A DNA stretch of 64,000 nucleotides from Metamycoplasma salivarium (GTDB taxonomy: Bacteria; Bacillota_I; Bacilli_A; Mycoplasmatales; Metamycoplasmataceae), in NCBI RefSeq assembly GCF_900660445.2, contig NZ_LR214938.2, positions 496,001 through 560,000 of the forward strand, read 5' to 3'. The notes below the pieces were generated by a model. It was not told where the DNA came from and ran no database searches. It saw only the letters and a program-made list of their open reading frames with translations. Every line of letters starts with the position of its first letter. Positions within the stretch are counted from its first letter, which is position 1. Below are positions 11,335-23,251 of the stretch, one piece after another. The position numbers and the translations under genes were made by a program.

Positions 11335-11336
11335 AG

Positions 11337-11354
11337 AGCAAATTTGCTTTTTTA
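11337..11354. terminator. Weak terminator between convergent genes
   Basis: The palindrome AGCAAATTTGCT (11337-11348) leads into a run of T ending at 11353. The stem is only four to five base pairs, so function is uncertain. It sits between the lipoprotein stop (11334) and the minus-strand ABC gene stop (11352). Confidence 0.35.
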
Positions 11355-12272
11355 TTTCTTATTTTTCTCAAAGTAAATATCTCCAAGTTGTTGCTTATAT
11401 TCTTCAAATTTAGAAAAGGAAATATTATCTTGAATAATTAAATTCAAAAGTTCATTTTTGTGTTTTTCAGATGTTAATTTTAATAAAAAAGTTTGTTCGT
11501 TTTTAATTGAAAACTCAAAGTTATTCTTCTTTAATAAATCAATAAATTTTGTTGCATCATTAGCTCTTGATAATTCAAAAATCCAATTATAAATTAACTT
11601 GTCATTATGTTCATTTAAAGAACCGCTTTGAATAATTTTTCCATTTTCAATTTGGGTATAACTATCAATGTATTTTTCAAGTTCAGATAAAATGTGAGAA
11701 GAAATAAAGATTGTATTTCCTTGCTCATGAAATTTTTTAATAGCTTCATAAAACTCTAAACGATTTTGTGGGTCTAGATTTGCAACAGGCTCATCTAAAA
11801 TTAGGATTATAGGGTCATTTAATAATGCTTGCATTAGTAAAACGAGTTTCTTTTGGCCGCTTGACATAAAAAATGGACTTTTATTTTTATAAGTTGGAGT
11901 GTTCATATTATAAGTTTCAAGCAAAGAATTAACTTTAGCAACGGCATCTTTTTTTGATAAGCCTGAAATTAGAGCAAAATGATATAAATATTCATATGTT
12001 GTTAGAATTTTAGGAAAATCTGCAACCTCAGGAATATAACCTATTTTTTGCTTACTATGGAAATCTTTACTATCAATATTATCAATAGAAATTTTCCCTG
12101 CAAAATCTAAATAAAATCCTAATAAACATCTAATTAGTGTTGTTTTGCCAGCACCATTTGAGCCAATAAAAGCATGAAATTGCCCTTTTTTTACTGAAAA
12201 AGTTACATCATCTAAAGCATTAAAGTTGTGAAAATTTTTACCGACATTTTCAAATTTTAAAGCATCACTCAT
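11352..12272 (-). CDS. ABC transporter ATP-binding protein
   Basis: A 306-aa single-domain ATPase. Walker A GSNGAGKTT is at residues 37-45, the signature MSSGQKK at about 137, Walker B ILILDEP, D-loop NLDP, and a switch histidine in FISSHIL. The ~90-residue C-terminal extension after the nucleotide domain is typical of CcmA/BcrA-type drug or peptide exporters. ATG 12272 overlaps the stop of the upstream permease by one base (TAATG), and a GAAAGGAAA site precedes it, so the two genes form a translationally coupled pair. The energy-giving function is certain; the substrate is unknown. Confidence 0.92.
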   Translation of the reverse strand: MSDALKFENVGKNFHNFNALDDVTFSVKKGQFHAFIGSNGAGKTTLIRCLLGFYLDFAGKISIDNIDSKDFHSKQKIGYIPEVADFPKILTTYEYLYHFALISGLSKKDAVAKVNSLLETYNMNTPTYKNKSPFFMSSGQKKLVLLMQALLNDPIILILDEPVANLDPQNRLEFYEAIKKFHEQGNTIFISSHILSELEKYIDSYTQIENGKIIQSGSLNEHNDKLIYNWIFELSRANDATKFIDLLKKNNFEFSIKNEQTFLLKLTSEKHKNELLNLIIQDNISFSKFEEYKQQLGDIYFEKNKK

Positions 12273-13978
12273 TATTTAAAATTTCCTTTCACATGTAGTT
12301 TATAAGCAATGGGCAACATAATTGCTAAAAGAATAATGAAATATAAAATAGAAATTCAATTTGGATATGAAACATATTTAGTCATTGACACAAATGAGTC
12401 TGATGTGTTTTCTACAATTGAATAATCAATTAATGATGGTAATCTATCAGCATTTTTTAAAGCTAAATTACCACTAAATTCATATGTTTTAGATTTATCA
12501 TCAGGTGAATTTGCGAGCAATTTAGCAGGTTTAATATCAATTTTATTTAATTTTGATTTGTTTAAACTATAGTATTTTGTAGTCATTAATAAGCTAAGAG
12601 CGTGTGGTGTTAATGTGTTAATCATTGAAGGATTATTTTGATATATTTGTGAGTTATACATTGCTTGCTCAATAGTTTTATTAGTAAAAGCTTCTCCATA
12701 TTTACCAATCAATAATTCTTTTATTTTATTGTAAGTATCTGTAAATTCTGATGTAAAAGTTGCAAAAAATGGTTGAATTTTTTCTCAAGATTCTTGAATA
12801 AGTTTTTTAAATTCAGTTGAGTTATAAATATCATTATAAGAATTAATATTTTGTAAATAATTAGTGCTTTGCAATAACATATTTTTAATAATAGAAACAT
12901 TTGCATATGATGAAGATTTAGTTAAAATGTTACTTATTAGTTGCTTAACATTATTTTTAAATTCGTTCTTGCTGTAAGCATTTATTTGAGAAAACACAAA
13001 TTCCTTATCTTCATCATTATAATTCTTAGCATTAAACGTCATATATTTATTGCTATCTAATTTTGTGTAAGAAAATTTTGTTTTTCATTTTCAATTTGTT
13101 GTGTTGCTATTTGTAAGCAATTCATTGATATTTTTTGCATGTTGTTGATAATCAAGTCATGAAAAATAAGGTCAAATTAGTGATTTATCTTTCTTATTAA
13201 TATCAAGTGTTGGAACAAAACTGTTAGTACTATAAGAATTGTATTCTTGCAATGAAGGGATGTCTTTCAATTTACGATTATTCCATTCAGAATTTAAATT
13301 ATTTATATTTAGTGAACCATCACTATTAAATTGCATAGGTAGAATTTGGTTTGAGTTTATTCTTTTTGATACTTCATTAAAATTCTTACGATAGTTAAAA
13401 TTATCAGCAATAACAACCAGACTAACTAAAGAGTTTAATAGAAGAGGTGTAATAGCAATAAACGAAAAGATTTTTTTGTTTACTTTGGCACATATCAAAT
13501 ATGTAAAACTTAAGAAAGTTAAAGTAACTAAAATAGCAAATAAAAGAGCACTAAAAATATATGCATTCAAATGTGAAATTTTAGGAACAAAAGTAACAAA
13601 TAAAATAGCATTTAAAATTCAAAAACTAAGCATTAAAATGAATGCTGGAACTGATATAGCAAGCAAATTAGAAAAAAAGATTTTTCTTCTACTAATTGGT
13701 TTAGAATACATTAGAAATTGAATTCCATTGCTTCTATCCTCATAATAAAGTAATTGAACTAAATAAATTATGTATGCAACAAGTAAACTACAAGTTATTA
13801 TTGCTGTCATTGGTAAAATAGTTGTTAAAAATAAATTTTCTCGAATAATAAATTCTTTACTAACTAGTAAATCTAATAAAACAATAATTCCAATTTCTAA
13901 TAGTAAGAAAATTGAAGGCATTATATAAACACCCTTGCTTTTAGCGAGTATTTTGCCCTTAAGTTTAAAGTAATTCAT
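12272..13978 (-). CDS. ABC-2-like transporter permease with a large external loop
   Basis: A 568-aa membrane protein (TGA read as Trp). The N-terminal ~190 residues hold about five hydrophobic helices. A ~330-residue hydrophilic region follows, probably outside the cell, and a last helix (ILYFIILLAIMLPIAYKL) precedes the C-terminus. The motif MYSKPISRRKIFFSNLLA after the second or third helix resembles the cytoplasmic coupling segment of ABC-2 permeases. It is paired with the ATPase that starts at its own stop codon. A large ectodomain is common in mycoplasma exporters of this kind. The substrate is unknown. Confidence 0.8.
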
Positions 13979-14031
13979 TTTTCTCCTTAATTAGTAAGAA
14001 TTTTATCATTTTTAATGCTAAAAATAAGCAG

Positions 14032-14058
14032 TTGACACTATTTTAGTGACTTTATAAT
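14032..14058 (+). promoter_or_regulatory. Consensus sigma-70-type promoter
   Basis: TTGACA (14032-14037), a 15-base spacer and TATAAT (14053-14058): both hexamers are perfect. It lies 32 bases before the ATG of the giant repeat protein. The sequence GGAAGG about eight bases upstream of that ATG serves as ribosome site. This is the clearest promoter in the window. Confidence 0.8.
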
Positions 14059-14090
14059 AAAATATTTGTATTTAACGGAAGGCTAATATT

Positions 14091-17000
14091 ATGAAGAAAG
14101 TAGCGAAAATTTTAACAATTACAACTGCTTCTGTTTTATCAGTTGCTGCTATTGGAGCTATAACTGCTATTTTAATTCATAGAAGAAATCAAAGATATTT
14201 AGTAAATCTCAATAAGATAGTAAACCAAACTAATCCTATTCTAAAAAACAAAGATAATCTAAATAAAAAAGCTAGTGAACTTAAAGAAGAAGATATTGCA
14301 TTTGAAAACAATGAAAAATTTCAAGGTGAAGTTAGAAAACTAGAATTTAATGATTATGATGGAATTTTAAAAGTTACTTATCGTTTAGTTTACAAAGTTG
14401 GTTTTAAAACTTTGATTTCACAGTCAATTGTTAAACAAATTGTTGGGTTTAAAACTTTACCTCAAATTGAAAAGGATGAAATTGATAAAGAAAAGGCAAC
14501 TATAAAAGAATCTCTTGATAAAGAAATAGAATCATCAACTATTTCATTAAAAGATACAATTGACAAAGCAAAAACTTTACCAAAAAAAATTAATTATTCA
14601 GACATTGAATTTTCAAAGACTAATAATAAAGATTTTTTATATCGTCTAAAAGAAATTGTTGCTAATGACAAAACTGGAACTTTAGCAGTTAGCTATTATT
14701 TAATTTATTACTACAAAAAAACTGATCAGTTCATTGAATCAAAAGTAATTACTAAAACAATTTTAGGTTTTAACACATATGGAAATATTTTGAGTTCTGA
14801 ATTAAAAAAAGTCACTATGCAATTAAATATTGCTAATGAAGAAAAGACTAAAAATTTAGCTTCGAGCTTTTTAACAAAAAATAATCTTGCAACATTTAGT
14901 AATTATGATCATACAAAATTTGAATTAATAACTCATTATTCGCATGATGACATTTTAGGTAAATTAGTTGTTAAGTATCATTTAAAAAGTTTGGAATTTG
15001 ATGAACAAAGTGAAGAAATTATCAAGGAATATGATGGATTTTTAACTTATGAACAGTTTTTAATTAGTAAAACTAAAGGTAGATTAAATACATACCAAAA
15101 CAGTTTAAAAAATCTTCAAATTAAAAAAGACCAAAACCAAAGTTCATTATTACCTTCTCAAGTTACAAAAGAGATGTTTGAAACTACATATGACAATAAT
15201 ATATCTTTAGAAATCACAAACATTTCCAAACAAAACGACCCAGAAGGAACAGTTGATGTTACTTTTAGATTAAAAACAAAAATTAAAGAATTAAATGACA
15301 AAGAAGTAACAAGCGAAGAAAAGACAGTTACTTTAAATAATTTTCAAAATACAAATGCAACAAGCGAACCTGACTTTCAAACAGTAAAATCCGAATTGGA
15401 TAATTTAGCTAAAACTAAAGTTACATTTGATGTAAGAAATGTTGACAAAGCTGTAACTTTACCTTCAAAAGTTACTGATGAAAATATTAAAGAAACATTA
15501 AATGGGATTGATAACTCAACTTATACATTACATAAATCATTTCAAAAAAATGATGCTTTAGGAACAATTGATATTATTTATTATCTTTCTAAAATGCATA
15601 ATGGAAAAAAGATATTCTCAAGTCAATTTGTTATGACAATCAATGGGTTTAGTAATTTAGAAAATCATTTATTTAATGAAGAAAAAGCGAGAATTAATCA
15701 ACTTGTTAGTGATCAATCGAACCTTAATTTTTCAAACTTTGAAAACAAAGAAAATAGTCTACCTTCAGAATTAAAAAACAACAAACTTATGTTGGATAAA
15801 AATAAATCATTACTTAAAGATTTAAAACTTGAATATGAAATAGATGCAAATGATGATGAAGGCAAACTAACTTTAAAATATTGATTTGTCTCTCAAAAAT
15901 TTGAAAATCTAAAATCAGATGTTCAAATGAAAACATATAGTTTAATGAATGCAAAAACTAGGGAATTGAACAACAAAATTAATAATCTAGTTCCTAAAAT
16001 TAAACAAAGTGTTAAAGCATATGATTTAAAATCATTTAAAAAATTATTTATCGAAAAAATTAAACTTAAAGAAGTTATTGATAAAAATAAATTACTCGAT
16101 TTATTAGATTTAGGTGTTGATAAAAGTCAAATTGAAATTACCGATTTAAACACGATTAAGGTATATGAGGAAAATAACTCTTATTTTATGAAAATAAAAC
16201 TAAGATTTATTGATAGAAGCAATAAATCAATTGAAAAAGAAATCATTTTTGATTTGTCAAAACATTTATGGACTAATTTTATTGAATCTTGACAAAATAA
16301 TATTTCTGTTAATAAAAAAGAGTCTGAGCTTGAAAAATATGAACAAACTTTTGCAAAAGATATGGATCATAAATTGGCAAATCAGATGATTGAATTTAAT
16401 AATTTAGATAATCAAATCAATGAATTAAAAAACAAATTTACTTTAAAAAATCAATTTGTTTCATATGAATATGTTTTTAGTTCTAAAGATAATGAAAACG
16501 GAAAAGTGACTTTTAAAATCAAATATGTTGTTAAATATGGAGACAATGTTTTAACTGGGGAAACTAAAGAATACACGCTAGCAGGGTTTAGAACTGAACA
16601 ATCTTATAAACTTTATCAACAAGATTTGAAAAAAGAAACCGAAAGATTAGAAAGAGTCTTTCAAAATATGAATGATCCAAAAATTAATGATAAAAATATG
16701 TTTCCTTCAGATGTAACAGATTCAATGTTTACATGAAGTGGAGAAGGTTTTGATATTAACACTGAAAAACCGGTTGTTGAAAACAAAGAATTTGATGACA
16801 ATAAAGGTAGACTAAATGTAACTTGACATTTATCTAGTGCTAATATGAGACTTAAAAGCGCCAGAAGTGAAAGCAAAACTAATCCGATTCTATATTTTTG
16901 AAAAACCGAAAGCAAGATTGATTCAAAACTTGAAGAGTTAAGTAAAGTTTTTATTGAAAAATATAAGAAGAGAGTTGATGAATTAATGTTATCATCTAAA

Positions 17001-17834
17001 GATAAATTTTTACCCGTTATTAGAGATAAAGCAACTTCAAAAATCAAAGAGTTTTTATTGGGTGAAATGCTAACTAAAATTGTTAAAACCGCAAAACAAT
17101 CAACAAAACCTTATTACTCAGTTTTTGGGATAGATAATCCTAAAGTAGATGAAGTTTTTGAGTCACACTTAAATTTAGCATTTACTAGACTTAATGATTT
17201 AATGCATTTGTATATTGCATGCATTAATTGAGGATATGAACATCGTAAAGATGATACTGGTTCAATTGGATTTTGATTGTATATTACGCAACACGTTGTA
17301 CGTTATAACAATATAAGACCTTTTGTTACAAATACTTTTAAATATTTTGGAAGCACAGTACATGAGTTAGTTGACAATCTTGTTAAAGAAAAGATTGAAA
17401 ATGATGAAAAATTAAAAGAGATTAAAGAAAAACTTTCTGAAAATACGTTAAAAACAACCAATTTTGCTGCTAAATATTTATCAGAAATGCCTTGAGATTG
17501 AGTTTTTAATGGAGATGATGTTGTAGGGAAACCTAAATTTACTGTTCAAGATGATTTAAAAAATGACTCTGATGCAAGAGGCGGATATATTTGATTAATT
17601 TTTCGTAATGGTTGATGAAAAATTTTTAATACTGACAAGTATAGAAAAAAACTTTCTAATTTAGTTTCAAGTGATTCAACTTTATCTGATAGTCAAAAGA
17701 AAAACATCATAGAACAAGGCAAAAAATTATTAGCACCTGTACTTAGAACTATAGATGTTTATTCAGAATTTATTAAAAATGAGATTTTATATAATGTTGT
17801 AAAAATTGCAAGTGATGTCGCAAAAGCAGTTTAG
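14091..17834 (+). CDS. Giant membrane-anchored PF04200-type repeat protein
   Basis: One frame of 1247 aa with TGA read as Trp, ending TAG 17832-17834. The N-terminus is an uncleaved-looking anchor (residues ~8-30, AAIGAITAILIHRR) without a lipobox Cys. The body holds at least six repeats of ~100 aa, each with an LP(S/K)xVT-like opening, a D.xGTL.V.Y.L strand and a closing xxGF motif (for example IVGFKT, ILGFNT, TINGFSN, LAGFRT). These match the Pfam Lipoprotein_17 associated domain. The last ~300 residues lack repeats and are helical. Likely role: surface-exposed variable antigen or adhesin; function is inferred from family only. It has its own strong promoter, and its stop overlaps the convergent gene at 17831 by four bases. 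Confidence 0.85.
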
Positions 17835-18181
17835 TTATTTAAAATTTGATCAATTTGAGACTGTGTTAATATAGAATTTTTTAATTGAATAGGATGTTTT
17901 TTGATTATATCATTTGCAGTTTTTTCAAGAGCTTGATCTAAGATAACATAATTGTATTTATCTGTTATAATTTTTCCATTTTCATCTATATTCATTTCAA
18001 TAAATCTATATTGATCTAATCCCGAATACAAAAGAGCATCTATTAAAACTTTTCCATTCTTTTTTGAAAGAATGGTTATTTTTTTTAGTTGATTTGTCAT
18101 CTGCGTATCATAGTCTAGCAAAGTTACAATTGAATCGAAATAATTTTTTATTAATTTTGTTATTAAATATTTTCTAGTCAT
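17831..18181 (-). CDS. Small cytosolic protein, unknown function
   Basis: A 116-aa protein with no signal peptide and no membrane helix. ATG 18181 is chosen over longer upstream options because it has a strong Shine-Dalgarno (AAAGGAGG about seven bases upstream) and the sequence before it is not protein-like. The product is rich in Ile, Lys and Leu, with a central stretch of predicted strands (KKITILSKKNGKVLIDALL). No family recognised. It follows the OppB/OppC-like genes on the same strand by 91 bases and may be the last gene of that unit. Confidence 0.65.
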   Translation of the reverse strand: MTRKYLITKLIKNYFDSIVTLLDYDTQMTNQLKKITILSKKNGKVLIDALLYSGLDQYRFIEMNIDENGKIITDKYNYVILDQALEKTANDIIKKHPIQLKNSILTQSQIDQILNN

Positions 18182-18272
18182 AACTATTCCTCCTTTTATG
18201 TGAATGTGAATTATTTTTCTATTTAACATTTTTGTAAAATGGTAAACATATGAGAAACCATAAGTTATCAAA

Positions 18273-19445
18273 TTATTTAATTTGAGGGTTATAAGTTATA
18301 GATAATGAAACACTAAATAATTTTAATGATAAAGTAAATAGAATTACTATAGAAGCAAAAATCACTATATAAGAAACATTGGTTTTAGTCATACTAATTG
18401 CTTCTTTTAAAATAGTTCCGATGTTTAAATTGCTTGATGAAACAATTAGCTCTAAGAAAACTAATGATGAAACAATTAACATATTGATTGAAAATCTATC
18501 ACTTAGCAAAACTAAATGTGAAGGCAATATTAAATTAAATAAATGTTTATAAGTAATTTGTATTTTGCTTAATCCGATTGAATTTAAAGCAATAATAAAT
18601 TCAGAATTTGATAGTTCTTTAATTTCATTTTTTGAAACTTCATAAAATGATGTTCATGAAATTAAAACAAATGATAGTAGTAATGCTCATCAATTTGTAC
18701 CCATAAAAATACATAATAAAAATATTCAAATAATTTCAGGTAAAGAGTGAATGATGCTACTTATGCTATCAATGATTTTTGCATATCATTTATTTTCATT
18801 TAATGTAGTAAGCGCAGCTAAACTAAAACCAACAAAAATGTTAATTACTAATGCAGCAAAAATAATAAGAATTGTAAAAATAATTGAGCTAAAAATTCTT
18901 GAATAAATATCAACTCCAAAATTATTAGTTCCTAAAATAAATTTAGATGTTGTTATGTTTAAATTGTTGTTAATGTTAATTGCTTTAATTAAATCATATG
19001 GGTTGTAATATAAAATAACAATATCAGTTGTTGTAGTGAGTTCACCACCAGAGTCAAAAGCTGAATCGTATAAGATTTCAAAAATTGGCGCTTGTCCTAA
19101 ATAGTTTGCTCTAATTTTTTCTAGTCTAGCAATTTCACGAATAAAATCTAGTTCAGCACCTTTTTCGAATGTTCTTTTAACAATTTGTGAATATTGCGAA
19201 GGTAAATTATTTGTATAAGAAAAATTTGAAATAGGTTTTGTTGGAGAATATTTAATAAAAAATAATGCAAAAATAATTCCAAAGGCAATTATTAGGAAGA
19301 AAACTAAAGAAAAAATGTTTGATTTTTTTTCAAAAAAACGCTTTCAAAATAGCTTTTTTTCAGTTGTTTCATTTGTTAGAGAAGATGGCTTTGGTTTAAC
19401 TTTAACAAACTTAAATAAATTATCATTTAATTTGCTATTTTCCAT
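18273..19445 (-). CDS. OppC-like ABC permease (peptide-type)
   Basis: A 390-aa protein; TGA codons mask it in standard-code reading. A ~55-residue cytoplasmic lead is followed by a first helix, a ~170-residue external region, and a block of four to five helices. An EAA-type coupling loop (LNSIGLSKIQITYKHL ... LP) lies near residue 300. This layout matches the DppC/OppC class of binding-protein-dependent permeases. ATG 19445 with AAAGGAG upstream overlaps the oppB-like gene by 19 bases, showing coupled translation. No cognate ATPases (OppD, OppF) or OppA follow. Peptide uptake is inferred from the family. Confidence 0.8.
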
Positions 19446-20392
19446 TTTTTCTCCTTTCTAGGTTTAATAAATGCAAAATCATTAAAATAACTAGATTTTT
19501 GCATTGGGTTTATGTAATCTAATAGTGTTGCTAAAACAAATTTTGAGATTAGTAAAACAAGCAAGCTAAACATAAAGAAAAACATAATTAAATCAATTTC
19601 TGCATTTTTAAATGCATATGATAAAAAGATACTTTGACCAGGAATTGAAAAAATTCTTTCAATAACAATTGAAGTTGATAGCAAGATAATATAAAAAGGA
19701 ATAATTGCTTGTAATTGATTAATTAAAAGTTGTTTGATTAATATTTTTCTAATTAATTGAGATTTATTATAACCTAAACTTTTTGCAAAAATATAGTAAT
19801 TGCTTGTAATTACTTCTTTTGTTGTTTTTCTAGCACGAACAAAAAATAAAGAAATGGTTCCAAAAGAGGTTACCATAATTGGAACAAATAATGAGGCAAA
19901 AGAATATTCTCTTAAATATTGCGAAGGATAACCAAATAAACTTGCTGTACTTAATGCAATAATAGCAATAATAATTAAAGGTAATGCTGCAAAAAATGAA
20001 ACAATGATATTAATTGTAATATCAGGTGCTTTAGAAAATTTATAACCTGCAACAACACCTAATACATTTCCTAAAATGATTGAGAAAATATAAATTAGTC
20101 CAGTAAACAATAAAGTTATTTTGAATTGGTTAAAAAATAAACCAGAAATTGAAGAATTTGTAACATTTAGTTCAGAACTATAGATTTTGCCATTAGCTGT
20201 AAAAAAGCGAGAAAGTCAATGTAAAAACCTTAAACCTAAATTAAATTCAATTTGAGAATATACAGCCAATGTTTTCTTGATTTGATTTTGTAGTAGTAAA
20301 TTAACTATAAAAAAGATAAGTAAAGTAGCGACAATAAAAATTGCTAAATATATTGCTAAACGAATAAAAATATATTTGATTTTTGCTTTCAT
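19427..20392 (-). CDS. OppB-like ABC permease (peptide-type)
   Basis: A 321-aa integral membrane protein. An N-terminal helix is followed by a short external segment and four to five more helices. The sequence FAKSLGYNKSQLIRKILIKQ near residue 210 is the EAA loop that contacts the ATPase in DppB/OppB proteins. ATG 20392 is preferred; an in-frame GTG three codons upstream (20401) is possible. The gene starts 17 bases after the stop of the metalloprotease lipoprotein and overlaps the OppC-like gene, so the three look like one transcript. The substrate is presumed to be peptides. Confidence 0.8.
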
Positions 20393-20408
20393 TACTCTCA
20401 CTTAAATT

Positions 20409-22292
20409 TTAGTATTTCATTAATTTATATTTGTAATTTATTCCATCATCACTTGTAAGATCTAATTTATAAGAACGGTTAAGTCCTTCACTTACAGAAT
20501 TAGTTTCAAGATATTTTCTTAAATTAATAATTGAACGTTTAATTTCATTTAATCTTGTGTAGTTTTTAACATTATTAAATTGTGAAACTTCCTCACCTAC
20601 ATCAAATTGTTTATTATTGTTTTTATCAGTTCATAATTTAACATCAAATTTTGAACCAAAATAATTTTGAAAAACTGTTGAAGTTTGTATTGGTTCAGTG
20701 ATGTAAGAATATTCATAATTTTCATAACCTAATAAAGAATGTGGGTTAAACATATTAGATTTTGAAATAGTGTAATTAACATACTCAGGTTTTGCAACAA
20801 AGTTATTTTTAAAAATGCTAATTTTATAGTCTTTATTTCCTATTCTTAGATATTGTTGATTTGACATATCAACTTGAGAGGATTTTAAATAACCACCAAA
20901 ATTAGTTGATTTTAAATCAGTGGCAACATTATTATCGAGTGCTAAGGTTTTTGAATTGCCCATATAACTAATTGGCAGACCATAACCCATTAAATCCACA
21001 TATGCTTTGAATAATTTTTTTAGGTTTTGGTATTTCACTAAATTACTAAATGGTATTTCACCATTAGCATTTTTAAACATCTTTAATTGTGTATCAAAAA
21101 CTCAATTTGGCGAAACAATATAACGTATACCATTTCTTATAATATCTTCCCCATAAGCGGAAACATATGGTTTTGATCATGCATCATAAAATCACAAAGT
21201 ATTTTCACCCGAAAGGCTTATACCTTCAACATCTGGATTATATGTCATTTTTAAAAATTCACGTGGTATTAATTCTTCAAAAGAATATAAATATTCAACT
21301 CTATTTAAACTAACGCGACCTTGAAATTGCAATGGGGAATATCTATTATTTCAAGTGTAATTTTGAAAATCAAAGTTGTTCGCAAATTTGCTAAAAGTTA
21401 TTGGATTAATTTTAGTGTCTTTGATATTTGCTCACTCAAATAATTCTCAGGAGCTTATTGTTCTAAAAACATTGTTATTATCAAATAGGTCACTGTTTGC
21501 AAGAAGTTTTTCATCATAGGTTGTATGATGTTTGTAATTTAAAGCTTCTCTAAATTCATCAACAAACTTTTTATTGTTAGTATAGTTTTCTGCAACTCTA
21601 TCATCAATTTGACCTAAACTATTTTTCATTTTATAGACTAGACCATTTTCATCATTTGGTGAATAGTAATTTAAATCAGTTTTTTTACCTGAATTATTAT
21701 AAATGTTTGCAATATGATGAGTATATTCATGAATTAGAGTAGGCAAAACCATATTAACTTTTTTATCAATTGTTTCATAACTTCAATCAACATATCTTGT
21801 ACCATTAGCAACAATGTGCTTGGTAAATAGTGCAATTTCATTATTATGAGGAGTATAAAAACCATTTAATTGGTTAGTATCAATTGTTTTATCATAATTT
21901 TTATTGATAGTTACTTCTTTTATTTCAGTAATTTCTGGACCAAAATTAGCTTTTTCCAAAAACTTTTGTGACAATTGTTTTAATCCTTGACTACCAAAAA
22001 AATATAAATAAGTTCCATCAGATTTTTTAGCATAAGGATATTCTACAAAAGTAAGTTCACCAACTTTATAATTTGGATTTTTTTGTTTTGTAGTTAGATC
22101 ATATCTTTGGTTGTAATAAATAGGGTTATGGTTTTCAGCATTACCTTTGTTATTGCTATTATTATTTTTATTAAGTCAATCTGTAAGTCAACAAGAAGAT
22201 AAAACTAAAGGCGCTCCTAAAATAAAAAATGAAGAACCTAAAGCAAATAGTCCTATTTTTTTATTTAAACTTTGTTTTAGTAGTTTCTTCAT
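20409..22292 (-). CDS. HEXXH zinc metalloprotease lipoprotein
   Basis: A 627-aa lipoprotein with lipobox LVLSSC (Cys at about residue 33), so the enzyme should sit on the outer face of the membrane. The zinc-protease motif LIHEYTHHIANIYN lies near residues 184-197; the Glu is the presumed catalytic base, and the two motif His would be zinc ligands. A downstream acidic stretch (DDRVAENYTNNKKFVDEF) may give the third ligand. The rest is Tyr/Asn-rich and unfamiliar. Start ATG 22292 has AGGAGAC upstream. It immediately precedes the OppB/OppC-like permease genes, suggesting that it cleaves host or self proteins into peptides for import. It resembles the mycoplasma HEXXH lipoprotein metalloproteases; the exact subfamily is not assigned. 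Confidence 0.8.
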
Positions 22293-22341
22293 CTTAAAGT
22301 CTCCTATTTTTAGTTTATATATTATATATATAATTTAATTT

Positions 22342-23088
22342 TTAGTGACTCTTTTTTAGACCTTGTAAAACATATTCTTCAGCAGGAGTTTTTTCTGTTC
22401 CCTTAACAACAAAAGTTTTTTCAAAGTGAATTTGACCTTCATGTCCATGAACTTCAGCAGCTTCAAAGTCAAATTCAAATTTTGAAGTATCATTGTTATC
22501 AATTTTTTCAACTTTTACATATTCTTGTAATTTCTTTAAAAATTCATCGAAGCCTTTTCCATAAGCATCTTTTAATTCTTTTAAAACATCTTGTGGGTCT
22601 ACATCAGATTTTGAAGATTTACTATAAATTTTGTAATTTCCAATTGTATATGATTCTGCAATTTTTTCTTTTTTAAATCCAAAAATTGATCACAATGCAG
22701 TTTTTGATTCTTCTCCAACGGTTTGAGTTATTCCTAAATGTAACATACCTTCATCTTCATGTGAGTGTGTACTATCTGCAATTGAATATTTTGCTTTTTC
22801 AGGTGCTTGAGACATATCATATTGAATGCCATATTTTTCAAACACTTTCAAAACTTGATCTCAGCCTTTTTCTTGTTGTGCTTTTTTAAGTTCTTCAACA
22901 ACAGTTTTTGCTTCAACATCTTTAGCTTTTGAAGCTACATCAGATATTTTTACACCTAATTTTGTTTCACCTTTAAATTCGCTTGGTTTTTTAGGATCAT
23001 TGCATGAACTAGCTATTAATGCAATAGGTGCAAATGATAAAACACTAGCACCAGCAATTAAACTTGTAAATATTTTTTTATGTTTCAT
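22342..23088 (-). CDS. Lipoprotein with two histidine clusters
   Basis: A 248-aa lipoprotein. The start is placed at ATG 23088 (GGAG six bases upstream), which begins a normal signal peptide with lipobox LIASSC at about residue 27. The mature domain appears to contain two similar halves, each with a stretch like VEELKKA..KGWDQVL and a His/Glu patch: THSHEDEGMLHLG and EVHGHEGQIHFEKTF. These patches could bind zinc or another metal. The product is acidic. It is preceded by its own -10 box in the divergent region. Family not recognised; metal binding is an inference. Confidence 0.8.
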
Positions 23089-23121
23089 ATTCATCTCCAT
23101 TTTTTTGAATTTACAAATTAT

Positions 23122-23127
23122 ATTATA
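23122..23127 (-). promoter_or_regulatory. -10 box of the His-cluster lipoprotein gene
   Basis: TATAAT on the minus strand, 34 bases upstream of ATG 23088. One copy of the direct repeat described below lies just upstream, where a -35 box or an operator would be. Confidence 0.5.
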
Positions 23128-23133
23128 GTATAA

Positions 23134-23210
23134 GTGCATAAAAATTGTTAATTTTATGAAAAATGTATCAAAAAAATATAACTGAAAATGCATAAAAATT
23201 GTAATTTTGA
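23134..23210. repeat. Two direct repeats in a divergent promoter region
   Basis: TGCATAAAAATTGT followed by (T)AATTTT occurs at 23135-23155 and again at 23190-23208, 55 bases apart, between two divergently transcribed lipoprotein genes. The only length difference is one T. The copies could be operator sites or simply a small duplication. Confidence 0.55.
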
Positions 23211-23239
23211 GGTTCACACTTCTTTAAAAATATTTGTTT

Positions 23240-23245
23240 TATAAT
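23240..23245 (+). promoter_or_regulatory. Probable -10 box TATAAT
   Basis: A perfect TATAAT six bases before the ATG at 23252. If it is the -10 element, the transcript would be nearly leaderless. No clear -35 box at the usual distance. Confidence 0.4.
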
Positions 23246-23251
23246 ATTTAT

